Positions 35,533-45,546 of a DNA stretch of 64,000 bases are shown here, piece after piece. The position numbers and the translations under genes were made by a program. Source of the stretch: Carboxylicivirga taeanensis (lineage in GTDB: Bacteria; Bacteroidota; Bacteroidia; Bacteroidales; Marinilabiliaceae); NCBI RefSeq assembly GCF_051851475.1, contig NZ_JBPUSJ010000010.1, positions 118,566-182,565 on the forward strand, in the 5' to 3' direction. The notes below the pieces were generated by a model. The model searched no databases. It was not told the origin of the DNA and worked only from the letters and a program-made list of their open reading frames with translations. The first letter of the stretch is position 1; the number at the start of each line of letters is the position of its first letter.

Positions 35533-35946
35533 TTATTTATCTGTCCCCGCTTTAGCAAGCGCCTCTGCCAACTCATTACACACCGCCAGCTTGCCATCGA
35601 TAAGTGTTGTGGTGGTTACAACCCCTTTTAAACACAACTTTTCGTCGGGCAGGCGATAGATATCCTGATAAAACATGTACTTAATACCTTTGTGCTCCAC
35701 CCTCGTTCGCACTACAAAACGATCATTACTTTGTAGAGGTGTTTTATATGCTAGGTCGATACGCGCAACTACTGCGACAATATTTCTATCAAAGAGTTCT
35801 TTAAAATTCACCCCTAATGAGTCGAGAAATTCGTGCCGGGTGTGCTCCAGGTAATTCTGATAGACCGAATTATTTACAATTCCCTGTAAATCGCACTCAT
35901 AATCACGCACTTTAAATTCCAGCTCGTAATCATATTTATTAGCCAT
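35533..35946 (-). CDS. Hotdog acyl-CoA thioesterase (YbgC/4-hydroxybenzoyl-CoA thioesterase family)
   Basis: A 137-residue hotdog protein starting at ATG 35946; the longer frame runs into an upstream terminator hairpin (35972-36002), so it is rejected. The core is EFKVRDYECDLQGIVNNSVYQNYLEHTRHEFL; the catalytic-Asp region of YbgC relatives is DYECDLQGIVNN here, with Asp followed by QGIV rather than the usual MMGVV/H. It should hydrolyse small acyl-CoA thioesters; the substrate is uncertain. Alone between two terminators. Confidence 0.85.
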   Translation of the reverse strand: MANKYDYELEFKVRDYECDLQGIVNNSVYQNYLEHTRHEFLDSLGVNFKELFDRNIVAVVARIDLAYKTPLQSNDRFVVRTRVEHKGIKYMFYQDIYRLPDEKLCLKGVVTTTTLIDGKLAVCNELAEALAKAGTDK

Positions 35947-35970
35947 AATTGCTGTTTTAGCTGCGAATGT

Positions 35971-36002
35971 AAAAATAAAAAAGGTGGCCCGAAAGCCACC
36001 TT
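35971..36002 (-). terminator. Terminator downstream of the metalloprotease gene
   Basis: Perfect 8-bp stem AAGGTGGC / GCCACCTT (35981-35988, 35995-36002) followed on the minus strand by a T-rich run (complement of 35971-35980). It ends transcripts arriving from 36205 and sits right before the thioesterase start. Confidence 0.85.
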
Positions 36003-36204
36003 CCATTAATCATCTCAGAATATTCTAAACCTTTAGTCAAAGATTAATTGAGATAGTATCATCGCACGTTTGCGATGCTTAACTACCTCCAAACAGATGA
36101 TTTGGGATTATTAGTTGTTGCTTTTATTGTAAGACGTGTATTGAGAGAAGAGCTTGCAACAAGCAAAACTCCTCTCTCTATAAATCCAAATCACACACGC
36201 ATAC

Positions 36205-37374
36205 CTATTGAATAATTACTTTTTTGGTTACGAACCGTGCTTTATCAATACTGATTCTAAGAAAATACACCCCTGGCACATTCCAGTAGATGGGGGCATT
36301 AGCCGAGTGCGAAACACGTACTCCTCTTATATCAAAAAGTTCGGCACAATAATTCTGAGAACCGGATACATGGATCTGCCCCTTTGATGGATTGGGAAAT
36401 ACTTTTATTGAATTTTCAAGGGCCTCCTGCATGCCAACATACACCTCATCGTAAATGCCTGTGAATTTGAGGTTATCATCAGCCCATAAATTGCTACGGT
36501 AACGGTGATGCAGCCAATATCGCATTACCTCTGCCTGGCCACTCGTAAACATAGAGGCACAGCCCGAGTAGTCCATGAAATTTTCTGTATTTACAAGTCC
36601 GTCATTGCATAAATTCCCTTGTTTACATTCCCAGGTGTGGCACCGTGTTTCCGGCGTATCATTCACACCATCATCGCCGCACTGAGTGTAAGAAGGCCCA
36701 AAAGTATGGCTTAAGCCCAGGTAATGTCCTATTTCATGCGTCAACACATCATCACTGGACGAGTCTGTACCTCCACCCAAATATTTGTAGTTATAAACCG
36801 GACCAGCTATTCGCCCTCCCTTATCCGTATCGGGCAAATAACACCAACCCGTGCCATGCTCATCGCCATTTACATTGTAGGTGACCCACACCTGCAAATA
36901 CCTTTGTTGGCCATTGTAATCGCTGCCTGTATTCCAATTAATCGCTCTTTTGAGGGTTTGATTACTGCCCGGATTATCGCCTTTTACATTTTGACGATGG
37001 TAAGTTACTCCTTCAATCGTGTTTCCATAAGGATCTTTTTTAGCCAGATGAAAAACAATTCTGCAATCGGCAATACGCGCTTTAAAGATGGATTGAACCA
37101 GCTCGATATCGCGATGCTGACCACTGAAATTTATATTTAACAGTTCAACAACCCGCCTGGCCTTCTCAATGGATAACCGTTCTTGAGGGTCAGATGGATC
37201 GAAAACATGAAAAACGATAGGAACATGGTAAACCTGCTCGCTATAGGCAGCCTTAAGCAAAGCGGGCTCAATAACACACACCTCATTAGTGCTACAAATA
37301 ACCTGAGGTGCAATTTGTTGCGCCTGACTCACACTTAAGCTAAACAACATGTATATCAATAGCCATTTCTTCAT
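36205..37374 (-). CDS. Secreted M43-family zinc metalloprotease with T9SS sorting domain
   Basis: About 389 residues from ATG 37374 (an ATG at 37407 gives an implausible n-region). A signal peptide ending SQAQ is followed by the catalytic domain with the zinc motif HEIGHYLGLSH (HExxHxxGxxH, near 210) and a downstream Met-turn region (MDYSGCASMFTSGQAE), as in pappalysins (M43). The last about 70 residues are a T9SS C-terminal domain (VFPNPSKGQIHV; SGSQNY; GVYFLRISID; KKVIIQ). It should be released or anchored at the cell surface and digest extracellular protein. Cys-rich HTW-C-x-x-GNLC stretch suggests disulfides. It lies downstream of the SusCD locus, with its own leader and terminator. Confidence 0.93.
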   Translation of the reverse strand: MKKWLLIYMLFSLSVSQAQQIAPQVICSTNEVCVIEPALLKAAYSEQVYHVPIVFHVFDPSDPQERLSIEKARRVVELLNINFSGQHRDIELVQSIFKARIADCRIVFHLAKKDPYGNTIEGVTYHRQNVKGDNPGSNQTLKRAINWNTGSDYNGQQRYLQVWVTYNVNGDEHGTGWCYLPDTDKGGRIAGPVYNYKYLGGGTDSSSDDVLTHEIGHYLGLSHTFGPSYTQCGDDGVNDTPETRCHTWECKQGNLCNDGLVNTENFMDYSGCASMFTSGQAEVMRYWLHHRYRSNLWADDNLKFTGIYDEVYVGMQEALENSIKVFPNPSKGQIHVSGSQNYCAELFDIRGVRVSHSANAPIYWNVPGVYFLRISIDKARFVTKKVIIQ

Positions 37375-37481
37375 GTATCCATTTTTTTCAATATAAGCAT
37401 ATGCCATAATAAGCTATTCATCAACATTATTTCTAATTATTGAAGCAAGCAACTGTCTGATAACCTATAAGAATTGTTCAT

Positions 37482-37512
37482 AAAAATGGCAAGAAGCCGT
37501 CGGCTCCTTGCC
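37482..37512 (-). terminator. Terminator of the SusCD operon
   Basis: GC-rich hairpin with 12 pairs and one mismatch (GGCAAG.AGCCG / CGGCT.CTTGCC, about 37488-37512) followed on the minus strand by T run (complement of 37483-37486). Stop of the last lipoprotein gene is at 37522. Confidence 0.8.
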
Positions 37513-37521
37513 TGTTAATAC

Positions 37522-38475
37522 TTACTCGGTTTGGCCGGCAAGAATAGTTAGTCCTTGCGTTTCATAAGCCATATCGATCAGTGTAACGGAAGAGCCATCG
37601 GCGTTAACTGCCACCTGAATCCAACCGTTAACTTCCACGTCGTCAACAACCATACGAATGGCCAGATAAGCCGTTTGTCCAAACCACTCATCCTTAAATT
37701 TCGGCTGTAAATCCCATAATGCCCGGCTATCTGCCATTCCCCGCTTATCAAACCAGCTAATGGCAGTTTGGTTAATAACATCTCCCTCTTTCAATACCAG
37801 AGCTTTATAGCCTTCACCATCGGCTACAGCTCCAATGGGGTGGCCAATGCTGTGCAAAATAATATCACTACCATCCAAATCCCATAGACCACACCAGCCC
37901 CAAGACCATAAGTTCAAATCAATCCAGCTGCGCTCACCACGCTTCATGGTTACATCGTCCCATTCATACCAATCGCCATTTTCCCATCCCCAGAAGGTAG
38001 GCTGATAAGCAATGTTTGGAGTAGGCACATTGCGATACACCTTGATGGCTATCTGATTGATTTCTCCAAGAGGACATTCTTCAGACACCAAATTCAGCTT
38101 AATGTAACGTTCCTGATCATCGAAGGGTATGAGGGAACAATCCAAAGGCATCTCAACGGTATGCGACTGCAAGCCCTTACGAAAGGGTACCTCTGTAGGA
38201 TAGCTATACGCCTCAGTAGGCACATCACTTGAGCCATCGAGGCTAAGATTTACTTTTGTAGCTTCTGATACATTCCAGTCAGCTGCAATCGTAAAACGAA
38301 TGGTCTTTAGTTCGGTACTTTCTCCAATAATCATTGCATCCACAGTACCAACTTCAAAACCTATTGTCGAATCGGTTAAAGCAATAAGTTCAGGAGTATC
38401 CTCGTCATCACTGCAACCAACAAATATCAAAACAGCAAATAATATCGATAGATAGTGCTTTAGTCTATTTTCCAT
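37522..38475 (-). CDS. Lipoprotein of the SusCD locus (SusE/F position)
   Basis: A 317-residue lipoprotein with lipobox around Cys21 (FVGCSDDED), acidic residues right after Cys that in Bacteroidota favour surface export (LES-like). The body contains many Trp residues (WGWENGDWYEWDD, WSWGWCGLWDLDG) and beta strands, with the Trp-rich C-terminal half suited to ligand binding. I do not recognise the family by name. It overlaps the SusD gene by 11 bp and so is part of the operon; the position is where SusE/F-type surface glycan- or ligand-binding lipoproteins usually lie. Confidence 0.8.
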   Translation of the reverse strand: MENRLKHYLSILFAVLIFVGCSDDEDTPELIALTDSTIGFEVGTVDAMIIGESTELKTIRFTIAADWNVSEATKVNLSLDGSSDVPTEAYSYPTEVPFRKGLQSHTVEMPLDCSLIPFDDQERYIKLNLVSEECPLGEINQIAIKVYRNVPTPNIAYQPTFWGWENGDWYEWDDVTMKRGERSWIDLNLWSWGWCGLWDLDGSDIILHSIGHPIGAVADGEGYKALVLKEGDVINQTAISWFDKRGMADSRALWDLQPKFKDEWFGQTAYLAIRMVVDDVEVNGWIQVAVNADGSSVTLIDMAYETQGLTILAGQTE

Positions 38476-40063
38476 AACCGGGATTTTGTTTTATGTTATC
38501 ATTAATTTTGATTTCAGCATCGGGAATTGGCAACTGCATATGGTAGTCATCAAACGCCACTTCCTGAACTGTTGACAAGGTCGATGAAGGACGCGAAAAA
38601 TCGTTGCCCCAACGTAATAAATCGCGCATACGCAAGCCTTCACCCAAAAGCTCAAGGCGCTTCTCGAGCTGTATTTCTTCAAGGGAAACAGTGGCCCTGA
38701 GTGCAGGAGTTTCAAAATACCTGTTATTAACTAATTCAAATGCCTCCAGCGCATCATCGTGTCGGTTGAGGCGTTTACAAGCCTCTGCTTTTAAGAGTGC
38801 AATTTCCGATGCTCGCATGATATTGAAATCACCCAGTCCATTGGTATAAGTCACATTACCAATACCATTGGTAAGCAACGCATCCAAATCATCTACAAAG
38901 TAATCGGATGGTGCAAACTTGCCAAAAGTGCGGTGTCCGTGCAGGGTAACAAACTGACCTTTGATAATATCCAATGCCGATGCCTGAATATGGTTATAAC
39001 CGGCCTCTGTATACTTATCAAAGTTGGCGACCCAGCTGTTGTAATCATAAAAGTACTTGAGACGCTTGTCACCGGCTTCAAACAAGTCGGCCACTTCACT
39101 ATACACTCTTACAGTTTTAGATGCCGTATTATTAGAATCCCACTGGGCACAGTGCGTTCCCGTAACACTGTATTCGTCGCTGATAGCTCGGGCCACAAGA
39201 ATTGACTCAGAAAGCACCCGTGATACACCATTTTGGAGCTCAGCAAAGTTTCCGGCTGGTTGCACCATGTCCAACACCTTATCAGCATAATCAACAGCTT
39301 TTTCAAGTGCTGCAGCTGATGTTATGGTAAGGCCCTCGCCCAGCTGGTAGGTATGGGATGAGCCAATTGGTCCGGCCAAATTCATATACATGCGTGCCAG
39401 CAGGCCATTAACCAGCGCTAAATTAGCTCTTTCGGGGTTCATGGCTGTACTGATATTCTCAGCAGCAAATATTAAATCTTGATATATCAATTGGTAATTT
39501 TCAATGATCAAAGCCCTTGCAGCATCTACATCCCCATAATTGGTAGTAACTATAAGAGGAACACCAAGGTTATTACCTTCGTTGAGATGCACCGGTTTAC
39601 TAAAGGCATTCAATAAATCCAGATAGGCCATAGCCCGCATTGTTCTGGCCTGTGCGATATAATCATCACGCACATCCTGGTCGGAAATACCTATTAACTC
39701 ATTGTTAATAATCAGGTTGGCTGCATCAACAATTTGATAGGCCATGGGCCAGATACTGTAAGCTACATTGTTATCGGCCAGCCCCTGATTATAATTAAAA
39801 ATATTAGTAAAGGTATAAGCACCATCCTGGGTGAAGTTTATATTATCGGCACGTGCCTCATTAAAATACGGAACGTAATACTGAGCATATGAATACATAG
39901 CTGTGGCATATATTCCATTTAAAGCCAACTCACAGCCTTCGCGACTGTTAAGTAACACAACGCTTGTAGTACTATCGGTTGGGTTTCGTTCTAAAAAACT
40001 ATCCGAACAGCTCATTAATCCGCCCAACAACACCACTAATAAAATTATATTTTTCACTGTCAT
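38465..40063 (-). CDS. SusD/RagB-family outer-membrane lipoprotein
   Basis: A 532-residue SusD homologue. Signal peptide and lipobox: LLGGLMSCSDSFLERNPTDS, Cys near 19, followed by the typical SusD N-terminus. TPR-like helices with RAMAYLDLLNAF, and a C-terminal region KRLELLGEGLRMRDLLRWG...YGK, all fit RagB/SusD. It caps the SusC barrel and presents ligand at the surface. Four bp after SusC and overlapping the next lipoprotein by 11 bp. No glycan type can be predicted since no glycosidase is in the locus. Confidence 0.95.
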   Translation of the reverse strand: MTVKNIILLVVLLGGLMSCSDSFLERNPTDSTTSVVLLNSREGCELALNGIYATAMYSYAQYYVPYFNEARADNINFTQDGAYTFTNIFNYNQGLADNNVAYSIWPMAYQIVDAANLIINNELIGISDQDVRDDYIAQARTMRAMAYLDLLNAFSKPVHLNEGNNLGVPLIVTTNYGDVDAARALIIENYQLIYQDLIFAAENISTAMNPERANLALVNGLLARMYMNLAGPIGSSHTYQLGEGLTITSAAALEKAVDYADKVLDMVQPAGNFAELQNGVSRVLSESILVARAISDEYSVTGTHCAQWDSNNTASKTVRVYSEVADLFEAGDKRLKYFYDYNSWVANFDKYTEAGYNHIQASALDIIKGQFVTLHGHRTFGKFAPSDYFVDDLDALLTNGIGNVTYTNGLGDFNIMRASEIALLKAEACKRLNRHDDALEAFELVNNRYFETPALRATVSLEEIQLEKRLELLGEGLRMRDLLRWGNDFSRPSSTLSTVQEVAFDDYHMQLPIPDAEIKINDNIKQNPGYGK

Positions 40064-40067
40064 GATT

Positions 40068-43000
40068 TTAGAAATTTAAGTTAACACCAAAAGTTACTGA
40101 GGTCATTGGCGGAACAACCCATCCGCTTGTGTCACCGTTAAGTCCCAGTTCAGGGTCGTAGCCGGTAAAATCGGTTAAAGTCCACAGATTTTCTCCCATC
40201 ACATACACACGAACACTGTTCAGGTTCACCTGATCTAACCACCTTTTTGGCAAAGTATAGCCAAGTGTTACCTGTTTCAGTTTCAGAAAATCGGAGCGCT
40301 GCAAAAAGCGGGTTGAGCGCCACCAGGCATGGCTAACATCATTGTGCACATACATAGGATTTTCAGAGTTGTCGCCAGGCGATTGCCACGAATTAATGAC
40401 CTCTCTTTCGAGGTTAAACTGTGGTTGGGCACCATCAGAATTAACCATTCCTTTTACATTGTTATAGGCATAATTACCTACACTATAATAAAACATGAAG
40501 GACAAATCGAAGTTTCTAAACGACATGTTATTATTAAAAGCTCCAAAGAAGTCAGGGGCAGCATCACCCACATCATAATAAGAGCCATCCTCCCAATCGT
40601 TGGTTACGGTTGTTTTGCCCGTTGGATTTTCGTTCGCATCCAATACTTCTTTATACCAGAGTGGACCTCCTGTTTGCGTATCCACACCGGCCCACTTTTT
40701 CATGCGAAGGTTATACATTGAGCCGCCTTTATCACGATAGGTCTGACCATCGCCCGACCAGTTATCACCATACCACTCCAATATTTCATTGTCGTTAGCA
40801 GTGTACGTAATGTTGGCATCCCATTTAAAATCAGGTCTATCAATCAGCATGGCGCCAACAGATATTTCCCAGCCATTATTTTTAATCTTACCCACATTCT
40901 CCATCCGGGCATTACCATTTACTCCTCTGGCACCTGTGTAATAGCCAATTAATTTATATAGCAGAAGCGCATCAGAGATGCGGTTGTAGTACTCCACGGT
41001 ACCATATAAACGGTTAAAAAATTTGTACTCCAGAGCGATGTTAGCATTTTTATTGCCTTCCCAAGCCAACGTTTGATTACCAATCTGATTTAAGTAGGCT
41101 GCCTTCTGATTATTATACTCGCCATCTACCGAATAAATACTCTGCCACTTGTAATTACCGATGGCATCGTTACCGTTCACCCCGTAAGAGGCGCGCAACT
41201 TAAGGTTATTGATGTAGCCTAGTTTTTTGATAAATCCTTCTTCTGATAAACGCCAGGTTGCCCCAACAGACCAGAAGTTTCCCCAGCGATTTTCAGGACC
41301 GAAGCGGCTGGAACCATCCCGACGATAGCTGCCGGATAGGTAGTATTTATCCATCAGTCCATACTCCAACTGCCCCAAATAAGATATACGGGCATTTTCG
41401 GCCGTTCCTGAGCTGATCCATTTTTTTTCGTTGGCAGCACTCAGCTCTTTATTAATTTCCCACATGGAATAGTCTTCTCCACGCGCCGATACAGTCTTGT
41501 ATTCGTACTCCTCTACTTCGTATACGGCCGTAGCCTTTAAGTTATGCTGATTTATTTTCTTTTCGTAGGTAGCTTGCGCAAAGGCATTGATGGTTTTATA
41601 GGTGTGTTCGTACTTCTCACCAAAGCCATTAACACCTACTCCAGCACCGTGCTCAGGATCATAGAAATAGGACTCACTGCGCTTTGTTAGATTAGCCGAA
41701 GCCTGTCCTTTAATGGTCAACCCCTGGAAGGGCGTGTATTGAACAAACGGAGATACAAAAATATTAAAGCCATCATATCCTTCATCATAATTTTCTATTT
41801 CGGCAAGCGGGTTGCGTTCCAGTCCATAATACACCTCGTTCCAGTGGTACACATTTTTTCCTGACGCATCCCTTATTATATCGCCATAATTGTAAACAGC
41901 GGCATCGTAATCGGCCGTGGTAACCCCAGCTCTTTCATAAATCGGAATGGCATTATTAAACGTGTACACATCCCATAAAGAGCGGTTCTCGCGCCCTTCA
42001 AAATAGCGGGCATTTGAATTTAAGCCAATCTCTATTTTATTGCCTATTTTACTGTTTGCATTGAGGGTGTAGTTAATCTTTTGATAATCATTCCCGATTA
42101 AAATCCCTTTTTGATCGAAGTAAGCCAAAGACATGTACATATTTCCCTTCTCGTTGCCACGACTAACAGACACATGAAAATCATTGATATCGCTGGTCCG
42201 GTAGACCGCATCGAGCCAGTCATTATCATACAGTAACTGAGCATCCGACTTTAAGTTTCCCTGATCATCAAAAGGGGTATTGTAAGCCTCTCGAGCGCCA
42301 CCCGATTGACGGTAGTAGGGATTATAGCCCACCGTATTAAACAGCTCCTGGTGTGCATAAGTTACCGGATCTCTTTGGTCGGCATTATCACCGTTTAGTG
42401 GAAAATACTTACGTTCATTATAAAGACCTTCCCAAGCCTTTGACATGTATTCATTGGCATCCATCAGCTCAAACTTACTTTTTGAACGCCAGCCAAGTGT
42501 TTTATTAAATTTGATATTCACCTGGGCATCGCCTTTTCCCTGCTTGGTAGTGATAACTATTACACCATTAGCGGCCCTTGAGCCATAGAGAGAGGCAGCT
42601 GCCGCATCTTTTAAGATGGTTAGCGTTTCAATGTCTTCATTGCGAGGTACCGGTGCTCCGGCCACGCCATCGACAACATATAAAGGAGCACTGGCAGCAT
42701 TGGCCGAACCAATACCCCGTATCCTTATTTCGGCACCGTCGCCAGCTGCTGCACTGTAGGAGGCTACCTGCACGCCTGCCACGCGCCCCAACAAAGCTTT
42801 CGATACGGTACTGGAGCTGGTTTTTAGTAGATCATCTTTTTTTACAATTTCAGCAGAACCGGTAAAGGTTTCTTTCTTGGCCGTACCATAAGCTACTACC
42901 ATTACCTGCTCAATGTCATGTACCTCTTCAACCAATGTAACATTGATGGTTGAGCGTCCGCTAACAACAATCGTTTGAGATTCGAAGCCAATAAATGAGA

Positions 43001-43544
43001 AAACAAGCTTAGCCTCCTCCCCATTAAGTTCCAACTCGTAGTCGCCATCAACATTTGTTATGGTGCCCGATGTGGTTCCTTCAATAAATACGTTAACACC
43101 TGGTAAAGGCTCTCCATTGACACCACTCACCTTGCCCGTCACTTTATGCACCTGCACGGCAGCAGAGCTATTGGAATATTTGCGATGCACAAATATCAAA
43201 TTATCATCGAGCATCTTATAGGTGTATGGCATGCCTTTGAACGCTTCATCCAATACCCGATAAACGTCTGCATCGGCAGCATTGACTTGAGTTGTCAGGC
43301 TCGCATCAACATCATCATTGTTGAAAAAGAATTTGTACTCAGTGCTCTTTTCAAGCTCCTGAAAAAGCTGCGCTAATTCAATTTTTGCTGAAGAAATGGT
43401 GATAGTTTTCTTTTGCGAAAAACCAGCAGCCGAAACTTGCAGTAAACCAATGACAAACAACAGGCAGGTTAGTCTCATAATTCGGTTCAGTTTTCTCATA
43501 CCACTCTTTTCAAAAATGGCATGACGATCCAATTTTAATTTCAT
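40068..43544 (-). CDS. SusC/RagA-family TonB-dependent transporter with STN domain
   Basis: An 1158-residue outer-membrane transporter. After a signal peptide (ending AAGFS) an STN domain (about 48-115: AQLFQELEKSTEYKFFF) indicates signalling to FecR. A carboxypeptidase-like domain (about 120-205) and the TonB plug (GLEVASYS... VYIIVIT-like; RGIGSANAASAPLYVVDGV, ILKDAAAASLYGSRAANGVIVITTK) follow, then a large barrel ending PMTSVTFGVNLNF. It imports a large oligomer bound with SusD. The STN plus FecR/sigma genes just upstream (43762-45414) means ligand occupancy can switch on transcription of the locus. Confidence 0.96.
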   Translation of the reverse strand: MKLKLDRHAIFEKSGMRKLNRIMRLTCLLFVIGLLQVSAAGFSQKKTITISSAKIELAQLFQELEKSTEYKFFFNNDDVDASLTTQVNAADADVYRVLDEAFKGMPYTYKMLDDNLIFVHRKYSNSSAAVQVHKVTGKVSGVNGEPLPGVNVFIEGTTSGTITNVDGDYELELNGEEAKLVFSFIGFESQTIVVSGRSTINVTLVEEVHDIEQVMVVAYGTAKKETFTGSAEIVKKDDLLKTSSSTVSKALLGRVAGVQVASYSAAAGDGAEIRIRGIGSANAASAPLYVVDGVAGAPVPRNEDIETLTILKDAAAASLYGSRAANGVIVITTKQGKGDAQVNIKFNKTLGWRSKSKFELMDANEYMSKAWEGLYNERKYFPLNGDNADQRDPVTYAHQELFNTVGYNPYYRQSGGAREAYNTPFDDQGNLKSDAQLLYDNDWLDAVYRTSDINDFHVSVSRGNEKGNMYMSLAYFDQKGILIGNDYQKINYTLNANSKIGNKIEIGLNSNARYFEGRENRSLWDVYTFNNAIPIYERAGVTTADYDAAVYNYGDIIRDASGKNVYHWNEVYYGLERNPLAEIENYDEGYDGFNIFVSPFVQYTPFQGLTIKGQASANLTKRSESYFYDPEHGAGVGVNGFGEKYEHTYKTINAFAQATYEKKINQHNLKATAVYEVEEYEYKTVSARGEDYSMWEINKELSAANEKKWISSGTAENARISYLGQLEYGLMDKYYLSGSYRRDGSSRFGPENRWGNFWSVGATWRLSEEGFIKKLGYINNLKLRASYGVNGNDAIGNYKWQSIYSVDGEYNNQKAAYLNQIGNQTLAWEGNKNANIALEYKFFNRLYGTVEYYNRISDALLLYKLIGYYTGARGVNGNARMENVGKIKNNGWEISVGAMLIDRPDFKWDANITYTANDNEILEWYGDNWSGDGQTYRDKGGSMYNLRMKKWAGVDTQTGGPLWYKEVLDANENPTGKTTVTNDWEDGSYYDVGDAAPDFFGAFNNNMSFRNFDLSFMFYYSVGNYAYNNVKGMVNSDGAQPQFNLEREVINSWQSPGDNSENPMYVHNDVSHAWWRSTRFLQRSDFLKLKQVTLGYTLPKRWLDQVNLNSVRVYVMGENLWTLTDFTGYDPELGLNGDTSGWVVPPMTSVTFGVNLNF

Positions 43545-43761
43545 AGATTTGTAATGTTTAGGTTCAACTTAAACAGGAATAACTTTTACTAACCGGATGG
43601 TGTGGCAGCACTTTTCCGGTTTTTTGTTCTTATCTCATGTGCTTATTATTTTATCAGTATGTATCCGCATTGACTCTTCACTGTCTCCCGCTTAATCAGC
43701 AAAAAGCAGCTGGTATAGAACTCGTTTAACTATTTACCTTTTCTACTTCAACAGCACTCCA

Positions 43762-44736
43762 CTAATCCGGGCTTATCTTTACTTGCTTATTAGTTATGGA
43801 GTATTTTAAACCATTAGGCATCGACAATATTTTTAATACCTCGTGTATACTTTCGTTTTCGAATGTGCCGGTAAAACGCAAACCTTCAATTGCCGTATCG
43901 ACTTCAATGCTTACTCCATACCAGTTTTCGAGTCGAGTTGCCAGACTGCCCAAAGGCTCATCTTTAAATACCAATTGCCCTTTAGTGAGCGCTGTATATT
44001 GCGCCATCTCGCCAGCTGTGGTCTTTTGAAGTTCATTACGCTCTTTGTGGTATTCCGATTTTTGGCCGGGTAATAAAATGCAGTACTGCTGTTTGGCCGG
44101 CACTGTTACCTGCACTTTCCCTTCCTCTAACACTGTTTTAATAACAGGTAACTCTTTGCGAGCCTCCAGCTTAAAACGCGTTCCCAACACCTCTACAACA
44201 TGGTTATCTGAATACACTTTGAATGGCTGACTGGCATTGTGCTGCACCTCAAAAAAGGCTTCCCCGCTAAGTTTAACATTCCTGCCTAATTGGTTAAAAT
44301 CGGAGGTGTAAGAAAGAACAGTATTGCCATTAAGCCACACATTTGTTCCATCAGGTAATTCTATTGATTTGCGCTCCCCTGCAGCCGTTTGATGGGTATA
44401 ATGAAGAATTTCAGATTTGCTTTCTGGAAGAATAAATTTTCCCACCAATAAGGTTGCTGCGATAACAGCTGCTGCAGCGAACTTTAACCAACCAAATTTG
44501 ATACTTTTAGGGTGATGTACCTTTTTTCCCTCGATCCGCTTTTTAAACACTTCAAAGGCATCCCGACTATTAAATTCAGCTGGATTGGCAGCATTCCATG
44601 TATCACGGAGTTCAATAAAGTGCTTTCGGAACTCCGCATCCTCTTTAAGCAAGGCTTTGAGCTGTTCAAGTTCTGCAAGAGTTGATTCACCTGAAAGGTA
44701 CTTTATAGCTAATGCCTCCTTTTGCGTGTGGTTCAT
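43762..44736 (-). CDS. FecR-family anti-sigma factor
   Basis: A 324-residue inner-membrane protein. Cytosolic N-terminal helices (about 1-80) should bind the ECF sigma factor; a single membrane segment (about 85-105, WLKFAAAAVIAATLLVGKF) leads to the periplasmic FecR domain (GERKSIELPDGTNVWLNGNTVLSYT) and a C-terminal DUF4974/STN-like domain (about 255-324). It holds the sigma factor inactive until the SusC STN domain signals. Lies 88 bp downstream of the sigma gene and 217 bp upstream of SusC. Confidence 0.95.
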   Translation of the reverse strand: MNHTQKEALAIKYLSGESTLAELEQLKALLKEDAEFRKHFIELRDTWNAANPAEFNSRDAFEVFKKRIEGKKVHHPKSIKFGWLKFAAAAVIAATLLVGKFILPESKSEILHYTHQTAAGERKSIELPDGTNVWLNGNTVLSYTSDFNQLGRNVKLSGEAFFEVQHNASQPFKVYSDNHVVEVLGTRFKLEARKELPVIKTVLEEGKVQVTVPAKQQYCILLPGQKSEYHKERNELQKTTAGEMAQYTALTKGQLVFKDEPLGSLATRLENWYGVSIEVDTAIEGLRFTGTFENESIHEVLKILSMPNGLKYSITNKQVKISPD

Positions 44737-44823
44737 TTGTGTGTTCCTTTTATTTAAGGATGCACAACCCCCAATAAACCCTGTATGCTTTTTTAGTTTT
44801 TTATGAAAAAAAATGACTTGCTT

Positions 44824-45414
44824 TCATAACAGACAGATGGCCAATAAGAAAGGGCAATACTCTTTCAATTCATTTCGCAAAAATGCCAAGGCCCGGCTCA
44901 TATGCATCTCAACCGTTTTAACTGCAATATTAAGTTGTTCTGCAATCTCTTTGTTCTTCAATCCGTGATGCCGTTTTAGTACAAAAACAGTTTTTGCTTG
45001 AGGTGGTAACTTATTGATGGCTTCTTCAATAGCCTTTTCTATTTCTTTGATGATCAAACTATCCTGTTCGGAAAAGTCCTTGAACAAAGCCATTGAGGCA
45101 TCGTTCTCCAACTCAACAGGCAGTACCTGATGCTTATGTAAACGATTGTTTCGGTGACGAAGAAAATCCATGCAGTTATTGTAAACAGCCCGAAAAAGAT
45201 ATCCCTGAACAGTGCTGCTTATTTCTATCGTTCCGCGTTGCCACATCTTAAAAAAAGTATCTGAAACAACATCTTCAGCATAGTCTTTTCTTTCGACATA
45301 ACGCAGGGCATAGGCACACAAACGGGCATAGTAGTGATTGAACAAATACTCATACACGTCCTTTTGCCTCTCAATATTGCCGTTATTGATTTGAGGTGGT
45401 TTGATTTGATTCAC
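44824..45414 (-). CDS. ECF RNA polymerase sigma factor (Bacteroidota FecI type)
   Basis: A 196-residue sigma-70 family ECF factor with GTG start at 45414; no better upstream start was seen. Region 2 (about 20-75: HYYARLCAYALRYV...DVVSDTFFKMWQRG) and region 4 (about 130-180: LPPQAKTVFVLKRHHGLKNKEIAEQLNIAVKTVEMHMSRAL) are intact. It should direct RNA polymerase to the SusCD promoter when FecR releases it. Order sigma, FecR, SusC, SusD on one strand is the usual trans-envelope signalling arrangement. Confidence 0.94.
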   Translation of the reverse strand: MNQIKPPQINNGNIERQKDVYEYLFNHYYARLCAYALRYVERKDYAEDVVSDTFFKMWQRGTIEISSTVQGYLFRAVYNNCMDFLRHRNNRLHKHQVLPVELENDASMALFKDFSEQDSLIIKEIEKAIEEAINKLPPQAKTVFVLKRHHGLKNKEIAEQLNIAVKTVEMHMSRALAFLRNELKEYCPFLLAICLL

Positions 45415-45493
45415 TTTTAAACTTAATTGCCTGATAAAATTAGAAATTAAATGCAGAAATCAACACATTTTAACAATTAAGCTGACTAAAGTG

Positions 45494-45522
45494 CAAAAAA
45501 AAGCTGCTCTAAATGAGCAGCT
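45494..45522 (-). terminator. Terminator of the alkaline phosphatase gene
   Basis: Perfect 8-bp stem AGCTGCTC / GAGCAGCT (45502-45509, 45515-45522) with loop TAAAT, followed on the minus strand by T run (complement of 45495-45502). It separates this gene from the sigma gene. Confidence 0.85.
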
Positions 45523-45546
45523 CTGCGCACAAACAGCAGGTGCTGT

